From Prevotellaceae bacterium UBA711 (GTDB lineage: Bacteria > Bacteroidota > Bacteroidia > Bacteroidales > Bacteroidaceae): 14,583 nt of DNA. Position numbers and translations under genes: made by a program. Positions 5,234-13,740 of this stretch are shown piece by piece. The stretch lies in NCBI GenBank assembly GCA_002297545.1, contig DBLZ01000007.1, forward strand, positions 1-14,583, read 5' to 3'. Position 1 is the first letter of the stretch; the number at the start of each line of letters is the position of its first letter. Below the pieces are notes generated by a model. That model made no database searches. It was given only the letters and a program-made list of their open reading frames with translations, and was not told the origin of the DNA.

Positions 5234-8146
5234 CTAAAGTTCCGTTCTTTTCTTCGGCATTATATTGAAGCGGTATATAGCATGGAACATGGCATAGCGC
5301 GGCTGTGAGTTTACCCAAGTTTCGGTACGTCCCTGTGCGTTGACCACATGTTGCACATTACTGATTTGTCCGAGAATGTCAATGCCATCCAGTTTGAAGG
5401 TGAGTAATCCTTTCAATAGGGTCTTGGAGACAGAACCGTTCCACACCACGTGGGTTGTGTTGAGTGTTCCATCGCTATATCCCTGTCGGCAATAGAGCGT
5501 GGCATCGGAACCGATTTGCCAGTCCCGGGGAAGGTTGAGCAGGAAGTTGGTTCCGGCAGTAATGTCGAAGGCAGAGATGTCTTCGAATGATGCACGCTCG
5601 GAGCGGCTATCCAGCCAAGCGATGCTCCCACGAACGCCGAAGGAGTGCTTGCCTACGCGGTAGGTGATGGAGATCTGTTCGCTCAGTCGCAGGTTGTTCA
5701 CCACGCTTAGTTCCAAATCCTTTGTGTCAGAAGCATAGTCTACAGAGTGTACGTATGAGGCCACCGTAGTGGTCTGCAGCTGGAAGGCATCGTTCTTGCC
5801 AAAGGGCATGGTGTACTGCACAGAACCGTTGGTGTTCCAGTTCCCGTCAATGTTTTGCGGCAGCCATGTGCTCACGCCTGTGTTGCGGTCGTAGAAACGT
5901 GCCTGTGCCACGGCGCGGTCGGTATGTCCGTATGAAGCATTTACGGTCAGGTTGCTGTGCGCCTTCTTCCAGAAACGGGAGAACCGTGCACCGACGTTGT
6001 GCGTAATGGCATGGCGCAAGTCGGGATTGTTGACATAGATGTTGAGCGGGTCTGCATCGTTTATGGTACCGAGTTGGTAGTAGATGCCGGGAACGGACTG
6101 GGAGAAATCGTAATTAAGCGTTGCTTCCGTGTTCGCTGTGGAAGTCTGGTTCTTGTACTCCAGCCCGATGGATGGCGTGTAGGTGTTGGCCCAGCGTGTA
6201 ATGGTGGTGTCGAGGGCCTGCTTGTCGTACTGCAGATGTTCATGGCGCAGGTTTCCGTGCATTCCCAGCACGAGATTATATTGCGTACTGCCTTTGATGT
6301 CCGGCAGGAAGATGTAGTTTATTTCCACTCCAGGCTTGTAACTGTCTTGTGCCAAAATGGAGTTGTAAGTGTTGTTCGGGTCGAGGGTAAGCCATTCGCG
6401 GCGTATGGTAGAGGGCGGAATGATGCCACCGGCAGACATGTCAGTGATTTCCTGACGCTGCAGCCAAAGTGATTGCGACTGGTCATGATGGTTGCGCGAG
6501 AAGTCGAATTGCGGAACCACCAGGACATAATGTCCCTGCCGGCGCTGATAAGGCCAGATGAACAGGTGGTAGCTGGCTCCGGCGTTCAACGTATATGTTT
6601 TGGATACGTAGTCCTTGTCCTGCAGGATATTCTCTCCTGTTCCCGATGCAGATGATTGTGTTCCATACATACGGTTGTATGAGATAAGGGGACGGTCAGA
6701 ATTGCGGTGATAGTTGCCGTTGGCGTATGCTTCTAAAACATCGTTACCGCCGGGGATACGTATGGTGGTCTTTGCGGCCACACCGGCCTTTATCCAGTTG
6801 CTCTTGCCTTCTGTGTCGTTGGCGGTGCGGTTTAGCAGGGTAGCGGCATAGCCACCGTTAAGCCCTCCCTGTGTAAAGAGCGAGTCGAGTGCCTCCAGGC
6901 GATAGTCCTCGTGTGGATTGGCTGTGAAGTGCGCGCTACGGTTCTGTCGACTGTAGTTGTTGCGCATATAGTCTACCATGGGGACAACCTCCAGATACGC
7001 CTTCTCACCGGAATACTGCAGCTGATGGGAGGACATCAGGTGGAATTTCTTTTCGTTGGACTTGGACAGCGAGCGGCCGTGCACGTCTCCGGAGTCGAAG
7101 AACGATACCGTGCTGGACTTGCGCTCCACTTCCGGCTCCTCGTGGGTCAGCATGATATTGCCGGACACCTTCGTCTTGTTGCGGGAATAGAGATAGTCCA
7201 GACCGCCCATCTTCACGTTCAGTTCGCCATCCTGCGCCCATCCTCCGTTCCATTGGCCTGAGGTCCCGCCGCTCTGTGTGTCCTTTATGTTGTTGAGATT
7301 GGCAAAGGCGGCCACACGCCACTTGCCCGTATATCCCATGCCGAACGCCTTGCCCATGTAGCGGTTGTCCGGCAGGCCATATCCACCTTCTACATTGCCA
7401 AGCCAACCGGAGGAATATGCCTTCTTCAGTATGACGTCCATCACCATGTGCTCGTCCTCGCCTTGGGCTTTTTTCAGTCCGGCGGGCTTGCCCCGCAGGT
7501 AGTCGTCGTTGGCGGCCCGGTCGTACACCTTGATGTTCTTCACCGTATAGGCCGGCAGGTTTTCGAGTGCAATCCTTGGATTCCCGGCAAAGAAGTCCTC
7601 ACCGTTCACCATCAGGCTCTCTATGAACTTACCGTTCACCTTGATTTGCCCGTTCTTCAGTTCCGCACCGGGAAGCTGGGCTACCAGCGCATCAAGCATG
7701 GAACCCTCGGCCAGTTCAAAGGCTGCGGCATCGTACACTATGGTATCGCCGCGTGACACCATCTTGATGCGTGTGGCCTGGACGGTGACTTCATGAAGTG
7801 TATTGCTGCGTTCCTTCTTCATGTAGATGGTGCCGATGCCAAACATTGTGTTCCGCCTGGTGTTGACGTTGAATTCCTTATATGCCTCTTCGTGGCCGTC
7901 AGCCTCCACCCAAACGGTGTATTTTCCCACCCGGTAGTCGAATTCCAGCCGGTAGGTGTTCTCGCTCTCCGCCTCCAGTTGCTGGAACGGCACCTCTATG
8001 GAGTCGTTGAGCATCAAGGCGAACTTGGGATTCTTTATTGGAGTTATGGTGACCTCTTCATTCACGCCGAAAATCACCAGACATTTCTGCGCTTTGGCAC
8101 CTACGAGACACAGAAGTGAGAGTAACAATGAAAATGTGCGTTTCAT
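5234..8146 (-). CDS. TonB-receptor-like outer-membrane beta-barrel protein
   Basis: A 970-residue surface protein predicted to form an outer-membrane barrel. The signal peptide is MKRTFSLLLSLLCLVGAKAQ, with cleavage likely after Ala19 (AKA-Q). A beta-sandwich, carboxypeptidase-regulatory-like region covers about 21-110. A plug-like region follows: LHEVTVQAT (117-125), DTIVYDAAAF (134-143), LPG (158-160), VNGKFIESLMVNGEDFF (170-186) and a NLPAYTVKNIKVYD segment (197-209). The rest, from about 225, is barrel with alternating aromatic strands. The pattern matches the OMP_b-brl family of Bacteroidota rather than SusC, and no SusD partner is adjacent, so the substrate cannot be named. The frame runs upstream to 8296, but the true start at 8146 follows a -7 box and begins the signal peptide. 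It appears monocistronic. Confidence 0.86.
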   Translation of the reverse strand: MKRTFSLLLSLLCLVGAKAQKCLVIFGVNEEVTITPIKNPKFALMLNDSIEVPFQQLEAESENTYRLEFDYRVGKYTVWVEADGHEEAYKEFNVNTRRNTMFGIGTIYMKKERSNTLHEVTVQATRIKMVSRGDTIVYDAAAFELAEGSMLDALVAQLPGAELKNGQIKVNGKFIESLMVNGEDFFAGNPRIALENLPAYTVKNIKVYDRAANDDYLRGKPAGLKKAQGEDEHMVMDVILKKAYSSGWLGNVEGGYGLPDNRYMGKAFGMGYTGKWRVAAFANLNNIKDTQSGGTSGQWNGGWAQDGELNVKMGGLDYLYSRNKTKVSGNIMLTHEEPEVERKSSTVSFFDSGDVHGRSLSKSNEKKFHLMSSHQLQYSGEKAYLEVVPMVDYMRNNYSRQNRSAHFTANPHEDYRLEALDSLFTQGGLNGGYAATLLNRTANDTEGKSNWIKAGVAAKTTIRIPGGNDVLEAYANGNYHRNSDRPLISYNRMYGTQSSASGTGENILQDKDYVSKTYTLNAGASYHLFIWPYQRRQGHYVLVVPQFDFSRNHHDQSQSLWLQRQEITDMSAGGIIPPSTIRREWLTLDPNNTYNSILAQDSYKPGVEINYIFLPDIKGSTQYNLVLGMHGNLRHEHLQYDKQALDTTITRWANTYTPSIGLEYKNQTSTANTEATLNYDFSQSVPGIYYQLGTINDADPLNIYVNNPDLRHAITHNVGARFSRFWKKAHSNLTVNASYGHTDRAVAQARFYDRNTGVSTWLPQNIDGNWNTNGSVQYTMPFGKNDAFQLQTTTVASYVHSVDYASDTKDLELSVVNNLRLSEQISITYRVGKHSFGVRGSIAWLDSRSERASFEDISAFDITAGTNFLLNLPRDWQIGSDATLYCRQGYSDGTLNTTHVVWNGSVSKTLLKGLLTFKLDGIDILGQISNVQHVVNAQGRTETWVNSQPRYAMFHAIYRFNIMPKKRTEL

Positions 8147-8178
8147 ATTTATTTGTTGTTTTGAGTTTTTTTTCGGTG

Positions 8179-8210
8179 CAAAGGTAAGTTCAATTCCGAT
8201 AAGCGGCAAC
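8179..8210 (-). promoter_or_regulatory. Promoter of the outer-membrane barrel gene
   Basis: Read leftward, TACCTTTG (8186-8179) is a perfect -7 box, with GTTG (8210-8207) as the -33 element about 20 bases upstream. Transcription would start near 8172, about 25 bases before the ATG. It excludes the longer frame that opens at 8296. Confidence 0.75.
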
Positions 8211-8567
8211 CATGTGAACGCGATGCTGCAGAGTTTTGAAAAAGATTGTATGAAAATCATACACAGTTTAGGGGGAGTGATGGCTATGCTCACCATTCCT
8301 TAATGTTTTGCTTGACACTAATCTATGGAGGCGGAAGGTGAAGTTTAGAACACTGTTGGTTAGTTTTACGCATGTGATTGGTGTAGTTAACGCGCGCTGT
8401 TGGCATATGCCACTTCTCTTGGCGTTATCGTGTTTTGGCCATTGGCACCGTTTGGCTTCATAAACGCTTTTATACTAAGACATTCTGCACATTTCCTCCC
8501 ATTTCCTGCGGTAATTCCATAGATTTTGTGTAATTTTGTCGCCCGTAAGAATACATTATATATATAT
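8187..8567. other. Divergent intergenic region between the barrel gene and ileS
   Basis: About 380 bases hold the -33 element of the leftward barrel gene near one end and the ileS promoter near the other. Nothing else is recognisable. No T-box leader fold or leader peptide rich in Ile codons is apparent upstream of ileS. Confidence 0.55.
8531..8538 (+). promoter_or_regulatory. Probable ileS -7 element (TAATTTTG)
   Basis: TAATTTTG fits the TAnnTTTG consensus exactly and lies 29 bases before the ileS ATG at 8568, leaving a leader of roughly 20 bases. No good TTTG is found at -33, so this may be a weaker or regulated promoter. Confidence 0.5.
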
Positions 8568-11500
8568 ATGAGCAATAGATTTGCAGAGCGCACGAAGCTG
8601 AACCTCAGTGATGTCAATCGCGAGGTGCTGGAGCAGTGGGACAGCGAGGACGTGTTCCACAAGAGTATGACCGAAAGAGAGGGATGTCCCTCGTTTATCT
8701 TCTTTGAGGGCCCCCCATCGGCCAACGGACATCCCGGCATTCACCACGTGTTGGCTCGTTCGCTGAAAGATACTTTCTGTCGCTTCAAGACCATGAAGGG
8801 CTTTCAAGTCAAGCGCAAGGCCGGTTGGGATACTCATGGTCTGCCAGTGGAGCTGGGCGTGGAGAAGGAACTTGGTATCACCAAGGAAGACATTGGCACG
8901 AAGATATCCATCGAGGACTATAACCGTCGTTGCCGTGAGAATGTGATGATGTTCACTTCGGAGTGGACCGACCTGTCGCACAAGATGGGCTACTGGGTGG
9001 ATATGGAGAACCCCTATATCACGTATGACAACAAGTATATCGAGTCCCTGTGGTGGTTGTTGAAGCAGCTGTACAACAAGGGTTTGCTCTACAAGGGCTA
9101 TACCATACAGCCTTATTCTCCAGCTGCAGGCACTGGACTCAGTAGCCATGAGTTGAACCAACCAGGGTGCTATCGTGATGTCAAGGATACTACCGTTACG
9201 GCTCAGTTCCGTGTGCTTTCGGTGGACGGTTGTGCCGCTGCTGCGGCATTGCCCAAGGAGAATCTCTATATTTTGGCATGGACCACCACACCGTGGACCC
9301 TGCCATCAAACACTGCCCTGTGCGTAGGACCCAAGATAGACTACGTGGCCGTGAAAGGCCAAAACCCCTACAGCGGTCAGGAGGCCGTGTATGTGGTGGC
9401 CGAGGAGTTGCTTTCGTCACACTTCAAGGCCGCCGAGGGCGAGACGCAGGAAATCCTGTGGCGAGGCAAAGGCACCGATCTGGTGGGCATACGCTACGAG
9501 CAGTTGATGCCTTGGGTGAAGCCCTGCGCCTTGGAGGAAGGCAAGATTGTGGTCAAGGAGGATGAGGCCTTCCGTGTAATCCCGGGTGATTATGTTACCA
9601 CTGAGGACGGTACGGGCATAGTCCACATTGCTCCCACGTTTGGTGCCGATGACGCCAAGGTGGCCAAGGATGCCGGCATACCCAGCCTCTTCATCGTTGA
9701 CAGGGCCGGTGACACACGCCCCATGGTGGATTTCACCGGTAAGTACTTCCTGCCCGAGGACATGAATCCTGAGTTTTACGATTTGTGTGTCAATAAGGAA
9801 GCCTATGCCAAGCATCAGGGCGAGTTCGTCAAGAATGCCTATGATCCCAAATACAACGTCGGCGGCAAATATGACGAGAAGACTGCTTCCAAGGATATGG
9901 ACCTGAACGTGCGCATGTGCATAGAGATGAAAGACGAGGGCTGTGCCTTCAAGATAGAGAAGCACGTGCATAACTATCCCCATTGCTGGCGTACGGACAA
10001 GCCTATCCTGTACTATCCCCTGGACTCATGGTTCATCCGTTCCACTGCCGCCAAGGAGCGCATGATGGAACTGAACAAGACCATCCTGTGGAAGCCAGAG
10101 AGCACTGGTACGGGCCGCTTCGGCAAATGGCTGGAGAACCTCAACGACTGGAACCTGTCCCGCTCACGCTATTGGGGCACTCCGTTGCCCATCTGGCGCA
10201 ATCGTGACACACGCGAGGAGGTGTGCATAGGCTCCGTGGAGGAACTCTACAACGAGATAGAGAAGGCTGTTGCAGCTGGCGTCATGATGAGCAATCCTCT
10301 GAAGGATAAGGGCTTTGTGCCAGGCGACATGTCCAAGGGCAACTACGACAAGATTGATCTGCATCGCCCTTATGTGGATGACATCAAGCTTGTGGGCAAG
10401 GACGGTTCCGTATTGACACGCGAACTGGACCTCATCGACGTGTGGTTTGACTCTGGTGCAATGCCATACGCACAGATACACTATCCATTCGAGAACAAGG
10501 AGATACTGGACAACGGCATATGCTTCCCCGCAGACTTCATTTGCGAAGGCGTGGACCAGACACGCGGATGGTTCTTCACCCTGCACGCCATCTCCACCAT
10601 GGTCTTTGATTCCGTTGCATACAAGGCTGTCATCTCCAACGGATTGGTGCTTGACAAGAACGGACAGAAGATGTCCAAGCGTTTGGGCAATGCCGTAGAT
10701 CCCTTCAAGACCATCGAGACATACGGTTCGGATGCTGTACGCTGGTACATGCTTACAAACTCACAGCCCTGGGACAACCTTAAGTTCGACGTCGAGGGCG
10801 TGAAGGAAGTCTCAGGTAGCTTCTTCGGTAAGTTATACCAAAGCTATGCTTTCCTTACCATGTACGCCAATGTAGACGGATGGCATTTCGGTGAAGAGGA
10901 GATACCTGTGGCCGAGCGTCCCGAGATGGACCGTTGGATATTGAGTTCGCTGAACTCCCTGGTGCGCGATGTCAATCAGTGCTATGAGGACTACGAGCCC
11001 ACACGTGCCGGACGTTTGATACAGTCATTCGTTGTGGATAACGTCAGCAATTGGTTTGTCCGTCTGTCCAAGAAGCGTTTCTGGGGCGGCACCATGACTA
11101 CCGACAAACTGTCGGCCTATCAGACCCTGTACACCTGTCTGGAGACTGTGGCACGTCTGATGGCCCCCATCGCACCGTACTATGCCGACCGTCTCTATCG
11201 CGACCTGCACGAGGGTTGCGGCGAGGAGAATGTGCCCAGCGTACATCTGGCCAAGTTCCCCGTGGCCGACCTGTTGCTCATCAATGTGGAGCAGGAGGAG
11301 AAAATGGCCTTGGCACAGCAGGTTACCAGCATGATACACTCCCTTCGCAAGAAGGAGGGTATCAGCGTGAAGCAGCCCCTGCAGCGTGTTGCCATACCGG
11401 CCATCAATGCCGAACAGCAGCAACGCATAGAGGCTATGCGTCAACTCATTTTGGACGAGGTCAACGTCAAGGAAATAGAGTTCGTGGACGGTGCCGGCAT

Positions 11501-11981
11501 CCTGGTGAAGAAAGTGAAGTGCAACTTCCGCACCATGGGCAAGAAGTTTGGCAAGCAGATGAAGTCTGTGGCAGCAGTCGTGGCCGCCTTGACACAGGAA
11601 CAGATCGCTGCTTTGGAGCAGGGCAGTATATCCATTCCAGTGGACGGCGCTGATGTGCTCATCGAATTGGAAGACGTGGAGATCTATAGTGAGGACATTC
11701 CCGGATGGAGCGTGGCCAACGCAGGCACGCTGACCGTAGCTTTGGACCTCACCATCACCGAGGAACTGCGCCTGGAGGGTATGGCGCGCGAAATCATCCG
11801 CACTATACAGCAGATGCGCAAAGACAGCGGCTTCGAGATTACCGATCGCATCATCGTCACTCTGCCCGACAACGACGAGACCCGTGCCTGCCTGACTGCC
11901 AATCGTGACTATGTCACCAGTCAGGTACTGGCTGTGGAGGTGCGCTTTGCCGGTGATGCCATAGCTGTGGAGAAGGTATAA
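8568..11981 (+). CDS. ileS: Isoleucyl-tRNA synthetase, IleRS2 type with GIHH in place of HIGH
   Basis: Charges tRNA-Ile with isoleucine in the cytoplasm. It has 1137 residues. The class I catalytic signature sits in GPPSANGHPGIHH (48-60), where canonical HIGH is replaced by GIHH (57-60). The second signature is KMSKR (701-705). The CP1 editing domain shows WTTTPWTLPSN (238-248) and an editing Asp near 361-362 (GADD). DVWFDSG (624-630) precedes the return to the catalytic core, and the anticodon-binding helices follow. The C-terminus lacks the Cys-rich zinc motif of IleRS1 and matches the IleRS2/eukaryote-like form, a form generally tolerant of mupirocin. The frame opens at 8526, but MSNRFAERTK from 8568 is the family start and follows the promoter. 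It heads the lspA/DUF4296 operon; lspA begins 24 bases after the stop. Confidence 0.97.
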   Translation: MSNRFAERTKLNLSDVNREVLEQWDSEDVFHKSMTEREGCPSFIFFEGPPSANGHPGIHHVLARSLKDTFCRFKTMKGFQVKRKAGWDTHGLPVELGVEKELGITKEDIGTKISIEDYNRRCRENVMMFTSEWTDLSHKMGYWVDMENPYITYDNKYIESLWWLLKQLYNKGLLYKGYTIQPYSPAAGTGLSSHELNQPGCYRDVKDTTVTAQFRVLSVDGCAAAAALPKENLYILAWTTTPWTLPSNTALCVGPKIDYVAVKGQNPYSGQEAVYVVAEELLSSHFKAAEGETQEILWRGKGTDLVGIRYEQLMPWVKPCALEEGKIVVKEDEAFRVIPGDYVTTEDGTGIVHIAPTFGADDAKVAKDAGIPSLFIVDRAGDTRPMVDFTGKYFLPEDMNPEFYDLCVNKEAYAKHQGEFVKNAYDPKYNVGGKYDEKTASKDMDLNVRMCIEMKDEGCAFKIEKHVHNYPHCWRTDKPILYYPLDSWFIRSTAAKERMMELNKTILWKPESTGTGRFGKWLENLNDWNLSRSRYWGTPLPIWRNRDTREEVCIGSVEELYNEIEKAVAAGVMMSNPLKDKGFVPGDMSKGNYDKIDLHRPYVDDIKLVGKDGSVLTRELDLIDVWFDSGAMPYAQIHYPFENKEILDNGICFPADFICEGVDQTRGWFFTLHAISTMVFDSVAYKAVISNGLVLDKNGQKMSKRLGNAVDPFKTIETYGSDAVRWYMLTNSQPWDNLKFDVEGVKEVSGSFFGKLYQSYAFLTMYANVDGWHFGEEEIPVAERPEMDRWILSSLNSLVRDVNQCYEDYEPTRAGRLIQSFVVDNVSNWFVRLSKKRFWGGTMTTDKLSAYQTLYTCLETVARLMAPIAPYYADRLYRDLHEGCGEENVPSVHLAKFPVADLLLINVEQEEKMALAQQVTSMIHSLRKKEGISVKQPLQRVAIPAINAEQQQRIEAMRQLILDEVNVKEIEFVDGAGILVKKVKCNFRTMGKKFGKQMKSVAAVVAALTQEQIAALEQGSISIPVDGADVLIELEDVEIYSEDIPGWSVANAGTLTVALDLTITEELRLEGMAREIIRTIQQMRKDSGFEITDRIIVTLPDNDETRACLTANRDYVTSQVLAVEVRFAGDAIAVEKV

Positions 11982-12005
11982 AGTCTGCAACAGCGCGCAA
12001 CAGAT

Positions 12006-12620
12006 ATGAGCAGAAAAAACAATCAGATCATAACGGCCGCCGGCATATCGCTGGCGGCCATTATAGTAGACCAGGCTATAAAGCTATGGGTCAAGACACA
12101 CATGTACATGCACGAATGCATAGACATCACGTCGTGGTTCAAGATACTCTTTACCGAGAACAACGGCATGGCCTTTGGTATGGAGTTGGTGGACAAGTGG
12201 CTGCTGACCTCGTTCCGCATCGTGGCCGTATGCTTCCTTATATATATAATAGGCAAGCTCATACGTCAGGGTGTGGACTACCTTTTTCTTGTATGTATGT
12301 CGCTGGTGCTGGCCGGAGCCGCCGGCAACATCATCGATTGCCTGCTCTACGGGCAGATATTCACCAACCCACCAGCTCCCTTTGTCGCAGAGTTCGTTCC
12401 TTTCGGCACGGGCTATGCCGCTCTGTTCTATGGCAGGGTAGTGGACATGTTCTATTTCCCCTTGGTCGAATGGAATTGGCCCGTTTGGATGCCTTTCATG
12501 GGTGGAGAGCACTTTATATTCTTCTCGCCCATATTCAATTTTGCCGACGCCTGCATATCGTGCGGCGTGATAGCCATATTGCTGTTTTGCCGCAGGCAAC
12601 TGCATGGGTTGCTGCAATAA
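12006..12620 (+). CDS. lspA: Lipoprotein signal peptidase (signal peptidase II)
   Basis: An inner-membrane aspartyl protease that removes signal peptides from prolipoproteins after lipid attachment. The 204 residues exceed E. coli LspA (164), as in Bacteroidota homologues, because of a loop at about 118-170. Membrane segments are predicted near 8-28, 64-86, 92-112 and 172-196. The catalytic pair is Asp147 (GRVVDMFYF) and Asp181 (FNFADACIS). Other conserved features are Asp22 (VDQ), ENNGMAFG (51-58) and GNIIDCLLYG (107-116). The gene follows ileS by 24 bases, as in many bacteria, and is 20 bases ahead of a lipoprotein gene whose product it should process. In Bacteroides I recall a dksA-like gene between ileS and lspA; it is absent here. 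Confidence 0.96.
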   Translation: MSRKNNQIITAAGISLAAIIVDQAIKLWVKTHMYMHECIDITSWFKILFTENNGMAFGMELVDKWLLTSFRIVAVCFLIYIIGKLIRQGVDYLFLVCMSLVLAGAAGNIIDCLLYGQIFTNPPAPFVAEFVPFGTGYAALFYGRVVDMFYFPLVEWNWPVWMPFMGGEHFIFFSPIFNFADACISCGVIAILLFCRRQLHGLLQ

Positions 12621-12640
12621 TATAAATCCGTATTACAAAG

Positions 12641-13576
12641 ATGAAACCGTATCCTCTTCTTATACTTGTTGCCCTTCTTGCGGCATGTACTCCCAGACGT
12701 CCGTCCGGTGTCCTGTCTGAGGGCAAGATGGAGGATATACTGGTGGATTATCATCTGGCTTTGGCTATGGCCGAGACGCAGTCCGGAGACCTGTCGGAGA
12801 ACAGGTATCTGCTTACGCAGGCCGCCCTTCGCAAGCATCATGTCACCGAGGCGGAGCTGGACACGTCCCTGGTCTACTGGTGCCGCAATTCGGAGAAGAT
12901 GGTGAAGATCTGCGGTAGGGTTAGCAAGCGTCTTTCCTATATGGCCGAGTCACAAGGCGTGGACCGTCAGGAGCGGAACCGTTACAGCTACCTGGCTACC
13001 GAGGGCGATACGGCCAATGTATGGAACCTGAGGAGCAACGTTGTTCTCATCCCCAATGTGGTGGACAACATATACTCCTTCTCCATAGACGCAGACACTA
13101 CCTTTATGCCTGGCGACTACTTCATGTGGGCGTTCAAGACACAGTTCATGGTCAGCGATCAGTACACCGAGGCTTATGCCTTGCTGTCCATCCAGTATGA
13201 CAATGACAGCATCATGGGTACCACCCAACGTTTGGGCGGCAACCGTGATACGGAAATAAGGTTGAACTGTGCCGAGGCCTTACGTGATGTTCCCATACGT
13301 AGTGTCAATGGCACCATTTATCTGCCGATCAGGGACAAGGGCTTTGGCATTTTGGCCGTAAATGACTTCGTGCTGGTGCGTTATCATGACTTGAGCCGAA
13401 ATGCGAAACAAGAGAAGGAGGCTCCCGCTACAGTGGATACTGTGGCAGTGAAACTACAGCCAGACACCCTCCATGTCCGTAGCAATCCCTATGACATCCG
13501 TGGCGATAAGGCTGAACGCCGTACTATTGACATAGTCAAGGACAAGCCCATACGTGTAATGCCGCGTCGCCGATGA
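12641..13576 (+). CDS. DUF4296-family lipoprotein
   Basis: A 311-residue predicted lipoprotein of unknown function. The N-terminus MKPYPLLILVALLAAC carries a lipobox (LAAC) with the lipidated Cys16. The DUF4296 region lies at about 24-105 and includes MEDILVDYHLALAMAE (30-45), the typical family phrase. The remainder is a mixed region, with a Lys/Arg-rich tail ending in VMPRRR. DUF4296 proteins next to lspA are a recurring Bacteroidales arrangement, as I recall, and the product is a natural LspA substrate. No Ser-Asp-x-Glu-like outer-surface export signal is evident after Cys16 (it reads TPRRPSG). Its stop overlaps the start of the next small gene (ATGA at 13573-13576). Confidence 0.88.
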   Translation: MKPYPLLILVALLAACTPRRPSGVLSEGKMEDILVDYHLALAMAETQSGDLSENRYLLTQAALRKHHVTEAELDTSLVYWCRNSEKMVKICGRVSKRLSYMAESQGVDRQERNRYSYLATEGDTANVWNLRSNVVLIPNVVDNIYSFSIDADTTFMPGDYFMWAFKTQFMVSDQYTEAYALLSIQYDNDSIMGTTQRLGGNRDTEIRLNCAEALRDVPIRSVNGTIYLPIRDKGFGILAVNDFVLVRYHDLSRNAKQEKEAPATVDTVAVKLQPDTLHVRSNPYDIRGDKAERRTIDIVKDKPIRVMPRRR

Positions 13577-13740
13577 AGAAGTATGGCTACCATAGGTTGC
13601 GCCTGTCCTCTGGCGAGGTTGTACGGGGGCCGCTGGTGATTACGCTGGACGCTCGGTCGCACCTTGTCGAATGGCATCTGCTGCAGGGCGAAGAACCCAT
13701 GGTGGAGTGGGTCGGGGGAGAGTTCAAGGCTGAATTCTGA
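13573..13740 (+). CDS. 55-residue small protein, translationally coupled
   Basis: The ATG at 13573 overlaps the TGA of the DUF4296 gene as ATGA, a clear sign of translational coupling. The protein opens MKKYGYHRLRLSSGEVVRG and closes with MVEWVGGEFKAEF. It has no signal peptide or membrane segment. From memory, a small protein with a similar layout (MKxxYAHR opening, a TEWxGG motif near the end) often follows the DUF4296 gene in Bacteroides, which supports a real gene at the same locus. Its function is unknown. No terminator with a T-run follows closely. Confidence 0.65.
   Translation: MKKYGYHRLRLSSGEVVRGPLVITLDARSHLVEWHLLQGEEPMVEWVGGEFKAEF

Noticed and set aside
5234..8146. SusC-type glycan transporter
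   Set aside because: No SusD partner or glycoside hydrolase is adjacent, and the plug motifs fit the OMP_b-brl family rather than SusC.
8147..8296. N-terminal extension of the outer-membrane barrel protein
   Set aside because: It would cover the gene's own -7 box and place a signal peptide 50 residues inside the protein. The ATG at 8146 fits better.
8526..8567. Upstream start for ileS
   Set aside because: The extension overlaps the TAATTTTG promoter box, and the family begins with the MSNRFAERTK-like segment at 8568.
8187..8567. T-box riboswitch ahead of ileS
   Set aside because: No T-box consensus, specifier stem or terminator hairpin is visible, and the likely leader is only about 20 bases long.
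11025..11990. 321-residue open frame antisense to ileS
   Set aside because: It lies entirely against the conserved ileS coding sequence, has no domain and follows G+C codon bias of the opposite strand.
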